Shown here in pieces: positions 5,735 through 7,747 of a stretch of 7,747 nucleotides of DNA (within the stretch, counting starts at the first letter, position 1; each line of letters begins with the position of its first letter). The translations under genes and the position numbers were made by a program. Under the pieces are notes generated by a model that saw nothing but the letters and a program-made list of their open reading frames with translations, was not told the DNA's origin and did not search any database. The DNA lies in contig JAZBPJ010000052.1 of NCBI GenBank assembly GCA_036351575.1, forward strand, positions 1 through 7,747, read 5' to 3'. Origin of the DNA: JABDPF01 sp036351575 (GTDB lineage Bacteria > Pseudomonadota > Gammaproteobacteria > Xanthomonadales > SZUA-36).

Positions 5735-7588
5735 ATGAACCAAGCTGCACTCTCGATCGCGCTCGCCCAGCACGACTTCCTGGTCGGCGACATTCGCGGC
5801 AACCTCGAGAAATCGCTGAAGCTCGTCGCGCAGGCCCGCGAGGCGGGGGCCGACCTGCTGCTCTTTCCCGAGATGGCCCTCAGCGGCTATCCGCCCGAGG
5901 ACCTGCTGCTGCGCCCGGGTTTCCTGGAGCAGTGCCGCGAGGCGGTGGATGAACTGACCCGCTCGGTGCACGGCATCGACGTCGTTTTCGGCCATCCCTG
6001 GGTGCGGCAGGGCAAGCGTTACAACGCGGCCAGCTGGATTCGCGAGGGCCGGGTGCTCGGGCGCTACTTCAAGAAGCAGCTGCCGAATTACCTGGTATTC
6101 GACGAGCGTCGCTACTTCAGCGAGGGCGGTGAGCCGCTGGTCGTCGAGGTCGGCGGCGTCAGGGCCGCGGTGCTGATCTGCGAGGATATCTGGGTGCCCG
6201 GACCGGCGCAGGCCGCCCGGGATGCCGGCGCCGAACTGCTGCTGGTGCCCAACGCCTCGCCGTACCGCGACGACAAGCTGCCGGACCGGCAGCGCGCACT
6301 CGCCGAGCGCTACCGCGAAACCGGGCTTCCGCTGGTGTACTGCAACCTGGTCGGCGGCCAGGACGAACTGGTCTTCGACGGCCGCAGCCTGCTGATGGAC
6401 GCCGACGGCGCAATCAGCGAACCCGGGCCGCTGTGCGAGGAGGCGCTGCTGCTGGCCGAATATGAAAACCGGGGTCAGAGTCAAAACCGGGGTCAGAGTA
6501 GCTCAGCTACTCTGACCCCAATAGATTGGCCCCTGGCCGGTGAGAAGACCCCGGATCAAGTCCGGGGTGACGAGGGGTTCGTCCGGGGCGACGAAATAGA
6601 GTGGTCGTCATCCCGGAATTCGCGCAGCGAATATCCTTCTTCGTCATCCCGGAATTCGCGCAGCGAATATCCGGGATCTCCCTTGGCCGGCGAGAAGACC
6701 CCGGATCAAGTCCGGGGTGACGAAGCTACTCTGACCCCACCGCCCCCTCCCGCCGAGATCTACACCGTTATCGTCACCGGCCTGCGCGATTACGTGCGCA
6801 AGAACGGCTTCAGCGACGTGGTTTTCGGCCTGTCCGGCGGCATCGATTCTTCGCTGGTGCTGGCCGTTGCGGTCGATGCCCTGGGTGCAGACCATGTGCA
6901 CACGGTAATGATGCCGTCACGGCATACCTCCGGGCTCAGCATCGAGCTGGCCCAGGAACAGGCCGTCAAGCTCGGCGTCGACCACCGCTGCATCTCCATC
7001 GAGCCCGCGTTCGAGGCGCTGCTCACCCTGCTGAATCCCTCGTTCGAAGGCCGTGATGCGGACGTAACGGAAGAAAACCTCCAGGCCCGGGTGCGCGGCA
7101 ACATCGTGATGGCCCTGTCCAACAAGTTCGGCTGGCTGCCCATCGTGACCAGCAACAAGAGCGAACTGGCGGTCGGTTACTGCACGATATACGGCGACAT
7201 GTGCGGCGGTTTCGGCCCGCTTCTGGACTGCAGCAAGATGCGCGTCTACGAGCTGGCGCGCTATCGCAACACGATCTCGGCGGCGATCCCGGAAGACGTG
7301 ATCACGCGCCCGCCGTCCGCGGAGCTGCGGCCGGACCAGCAGGACCAGGATTCGCTGCCGCCTTATGAACTGCTCGACGAGGTGCTGCAGCGCTACGTCG
7401 AACAGGACTGGTCGGTCGAGGATATCGTGGCCGATGGATACGACAGGGCGATGGTCGAGCGCGTTGCGCGCCTGGTGCTGCTCAACGAGTACAAGCGCCG
7501 GCAGGGCCCGCCCGGCGTGCGCATCACGCACCGCGCGTTCGGCCGCGACCGCCGCTACCCGATCACGTCGGGCTGGCGCGACGCCTGA
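5735..7588 (+). CDS. nadE: Glutamine-dependent NAD+ synthetase with a repeat-derived interdomain insertion
   Basis: This enzyme makes NAD+ from deamido-NAD+ (nicotinate adenine dinucleotide), ATP and ammonia taken from glutamine, the last step of NAD biosynthesis. The N-terminal nitrilase-type glutaminase domain (about 1-243) has the triad E46 (LFPEMALSGYP), K113 (FKKQLPNY) and C149 (LICEDIW). The C-terminal synthetase domain (about 336-617) has the P-loop SGGIDSS (367-373), SNKSELAVGYCTIYGDM and ITRPPSAELRPDQ. Both halves look intact. The protein is 617 residues, against about 540-550 for relatives as remembered. The excess is residues about 244-335, encoded by palindromic DNA repeats and including PLAGEKTPDQVRGDE twice and SSRNSRSEYP twice. 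No stop or frameshift interrupts it. The ATG is fixed by the family start (ALAQHDFLVGDIRGN), but no good Shine-Dalgarno precedes it. Whether the full-length protein is active cannot be told from sequence. Confidence 0.95.
   Translation: MNQAALSIALAQHDFLVGDIRGNLEKSLKLVAQAREAGADLLLFPEMALSGYPPEDLLLRPGFLEQCREAVDELTRSVHGIDVVFGHPWVRQGKRYNAASWIREGRVLGRYFKKQLPNYLVFDERRYFSEGGEPLVVEVGGVRAAVLICEDIWVPGPAQAARDAGAELLLVPNASPYRDDKLPDRQRALAERYRETGLPLVYCNLVGGQDELVFDGRSLLMDADGAISEPGPLCEEALLLAEYENRGQSQNRGQSSSATLTPIDWPLAGEKTPDQVRGDEGFVRGDEIEWSSSRNSRSEYPSSSSRNSRSEYPGSPLAGEKTPDQVRGDEATLTPPPPPAEIYTVIVTGLRDYVRKNGFSDVVFGLSGGIDSSLVLAVAVDALGADHVHTVMMPSRHTSGLSIELAQEQAVKLGVDHRCISIEPAFEALLTLLNPSFEGRDADVTEENLQARVRGNIVMALSNKFGWLPIVTSNKSELAVGYCTIYGDMCGGFGPLLDCSKMRVYELARYRNTISAAIPEDVITRPPSAELRPDQQDQDSLPPYELLDEVLQRYVEQDWSVEDIVADGYDRAMVERVARLVLLNEYKRRQGPPGVRITHRAFGRDRRYPITSGWRDA
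6465..6500 (+). repeat. Tandem 18-bp direct repeat (family A)
   Basis: AAAACCGGGGTCAGAGTC (6465-6482) is followed immediately by the same 18 bases with only the last base changed to A (6483-6500). The two copies encode NRGQS twice in the nadE frame. The same 18-mer occurs on the minus strand at 5698-5715. Confidence 0.9.
6489..6519. repeat. Family A hairpin inside nadE
   Basis: GGGGTCAGAGTAGC (6489-6502) and GCTACTCTGACCCC (6506-6519) are perfect 14-base inverted arms around TCA. Of the three reading phases on the plus strand, only the one used by nadE is free of stops; one other phase meets TAG and the third TGA. The mRNA should form a very stable stem here. Confidence 0.9.
6535..6573. repeat. 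Family B palindromic repeat, copy 1
   Basis: This 39-base unit matches 6685-6723 with one difference (T6541 versus C6691). Its core pairs CCCCGGA (6549-6555) with TCCGGGG (6561-6567) around a five-base loop. It is translated as the greater part of PLAGEKTPDQVRGDE. A partial third copy, GTCCGGGGCGACGAA at 6581-6595, differs from 6710-6724 by one base and encodes VRGDE again. Confidence 0.88.
6605..6636. repeat. Family C palindromic repeat, copy 1
   Basis: These 32 bases are identical to 6641-6672, 36 bases downstream. The unit begins TCGTCATCCCGGAATTCGCG and folds back on GCGAAT and ATCC. In this copy the outer arm is cut short, because CCTTCT replaces CCGGGAT. It encodes SSSRNSRSEYP. Confidence 0.88.
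6641..6677. repeat. Family C palindromic repeat, copy 2 (complete hairpin)
   Basis: The first 32 bases (to 6672) are identical to copy 1. Here the palindrome is complete: ATCCCGGA/TCCGGGAT form the outer stem and ATTCGC/GCGAAT the inner stem, with one bulged A. Units beginning GTCATCCCGG and ending CCGGGAT are, from memory, common dispersed repeats in proteobacterial genomes. The peptide repeats copy 1. Confidence 0.88.
6685..6723. repeat. Family B palindromic repeat, copy 2
   Basis: This is the second copy of the 39-base unit, exactly 150 bases (50 codons) after copy 1 with one mismatch. It brackets the two C copies, giving a B-C-C-B arrangement. It encodes the same PLAGEKTPDQVRGDE peptide, at about residues 316-330. 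Confidence 0.88.
6724..6739. repeat. Family A arm, distal copy
   Basis: AGCTACTCTGACCCCA is identical to 6505-6520, 219 bases (73 codons) upstream. The two 16-base direct copies bracket the whole B-C-C-B block. The distal copy is also an inverted match to 6489-6502, so 6489-6738 has 14-base terminal inverted arms like a 250-base MITE. Both copies encode ATLTP. Confidence 0.88.
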
Positions 7589-7603
7589 GTCGAAAGACGG
7601 GGA

Positions 7604-7747
7604 TCAGTCGAAAGGCCAGAGCCGCTGTGCCCAGCTGCGCGGTTTTTTCTTGCCCTTCAGGTAATAGTGATCCGGGTAGTTCAGGGCCAGCACGTTCCAG
7701 GAGTCCTGCGCGAGTTCAAACAGTTCCAGTTCGGTGTAGGCCGCGTG
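7604..7747 (-). CDS. bamD: Partial CDS, probable outer membrane assembly lipoprotein BamD (C-terminal 47 residues)
   Basis: The minus-strand frame enters from the right edge and ends in TGA at 7604-7606. The visible 47 residues include AYTELELFELAQDSWNVLAL, a helical TPR-like pair, then NYPDHYYL, a basic KGKKKPR stretch and the aromatic end WAQRLWPFD. A final TPR helix followed by 'LNYPxHxYL' and a short Trp-rich tail matches the C-terminus of BamD (ComL/YfiO) in Xanthomonadales as remembered. BamD is the essential lipoprotein of the BAM complex that inserts beta-barrel proteins into the outer membrane. Its lipobox and most TPRs lie outside the window. It converges on nadE with only 15 bases between the stop codons. 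Confidence 0.68.
   Translation of the reverse strand, partial: HAAYTELELFELAQDSWNVLALNYPDHYYLKGKKKPRSWAQRLWPFD

Larger units (their letters stand above)
6465..6739. repeat. Composite block of palindromic repeats inserted in frame in nadE
   Basis: About 275 bases between the two enzymatic domains of nadE consist of short repeats of three families in the order A, A, A-inverse, B, partial B, C, C, B, A-inverse. Family A is the GGGGTCAGAGT element also found before nadE. B centres on CCCCGGATCAAGTCCGGGG. C is TCATCCCGGAATTC...CCGGGAT. The block encodes a polar linker rich in Ser, Arg, Glu and Gly that ends in a proline run (PPPPPA, just past the block). There is no transposase inside it. It most resembles nested non-autonomous elements (REP/MITE-like). 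The outer borders are approximate because the ancestral linker is unknown. Confidence 0.85.

Noticed and set aside
6465..6739. CRISPR-like array (repeated palindromic units)
   Set aside because: The units belong to different families, spacing is irregular (18 to 219), there are no uniform spacers, and the whole block is an open part of nadE with no cas genes nearby.
6644..7531. Minus-strand open frames within nadE (6644-6901, 6790-7158, 6917-7531)
   Set aside because: They are antisense to the conserved synthetase domain and the palindromic block and have no recognisable protein features.
5735..7588. nadE as a pseudogene or as two separate genes split by the repeats
   Set aside because: The frame is open from the canonical start to the canonical end, both domains keep their catalytic motifs, and no stop or frameshift is seen. 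Loss of function is not supported by sequence.
7589..7614. Short direct repeat GTCGAAAG near the nadE and bamD stops
   Set aside because: It is eight or nine bases, occurs only twice, and has no structure or family similarity. It is likely chance.
7622..7648. Intrinsic terminator for nadE (CCGC...GCGG followed by six T)
   Set aside because: The stem is only four bases with a 13-base loop, and the T run is explained by Lys codons in the BamD-like frame. It is too weak to call.

Overview
The window looks like a chromosomal segment of a high-GC gammaproteobacterium. The gene set (PilS/PilR, SucC/SucD, a two-domain glutamine-dependent NAD+ synthetase, and a BamD-like C-terminus) and the gene order pilR-pilS | sucC-sucD resemble the Xanthomonadales and relatives. 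That placement rests on remembered synteny and was not searched. Coding regions are visibly GC-rich, except for the first ~300 bases, which are AT-richer.

Layout. At the left edge (about 1-263, minus strand) is the N-terminal part of a hydrophobic multi-pass membrane protein, tentatively an O-antigen ligase/polymerase or pilin oligosaccharyltransferase. It lies directly downstream of pilR. Positions 301-3360 (minus) hold the two-component operon pilS-pilR, which controls type IV pilus expression through sigma-54. A 259-base divergent intergenic region follows. On the plus strand come sucC (3620-4780) and sucD (4795-5670), the two subunits of succinyl-CoA synthetase, and then nadE (5735-7588). 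A convergent minus-strand gene enters from the right (7604-7747) and looks like the C-terminus of the outer-membrane assembly lipoprotein BamD.

The four complete, intact housekeeping genes sucC, sucD, pilS and pilR look ordinary. The unusual part is nadE. Between its nitrilase-type glutaminase domain and its synthetase domain lies about 275 bp (6465-6739) made almost entirely of short palindromic repeats of three families, all read through in frame as about 91 extra residues. One family (core GGGGTCAGAGT, inverted to ACTCTGACCCC) also forms a near-perfect hairpin in the sucD-nadE gap at 5679-5709. Every spacing between repeat copies inside nadE that was measured (18, 21, 36, 129, 150, 219 bp) is a multiple of three, so repeat copies encode the same peptides. 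This looks like genome-wide REP/MITE-like repeats colonising a protein linker while keeping an essential enzyme's frame open.

No tRNA, rRNA, CRISPR array, complete insertion sequence or transposase gene was seen in the window.
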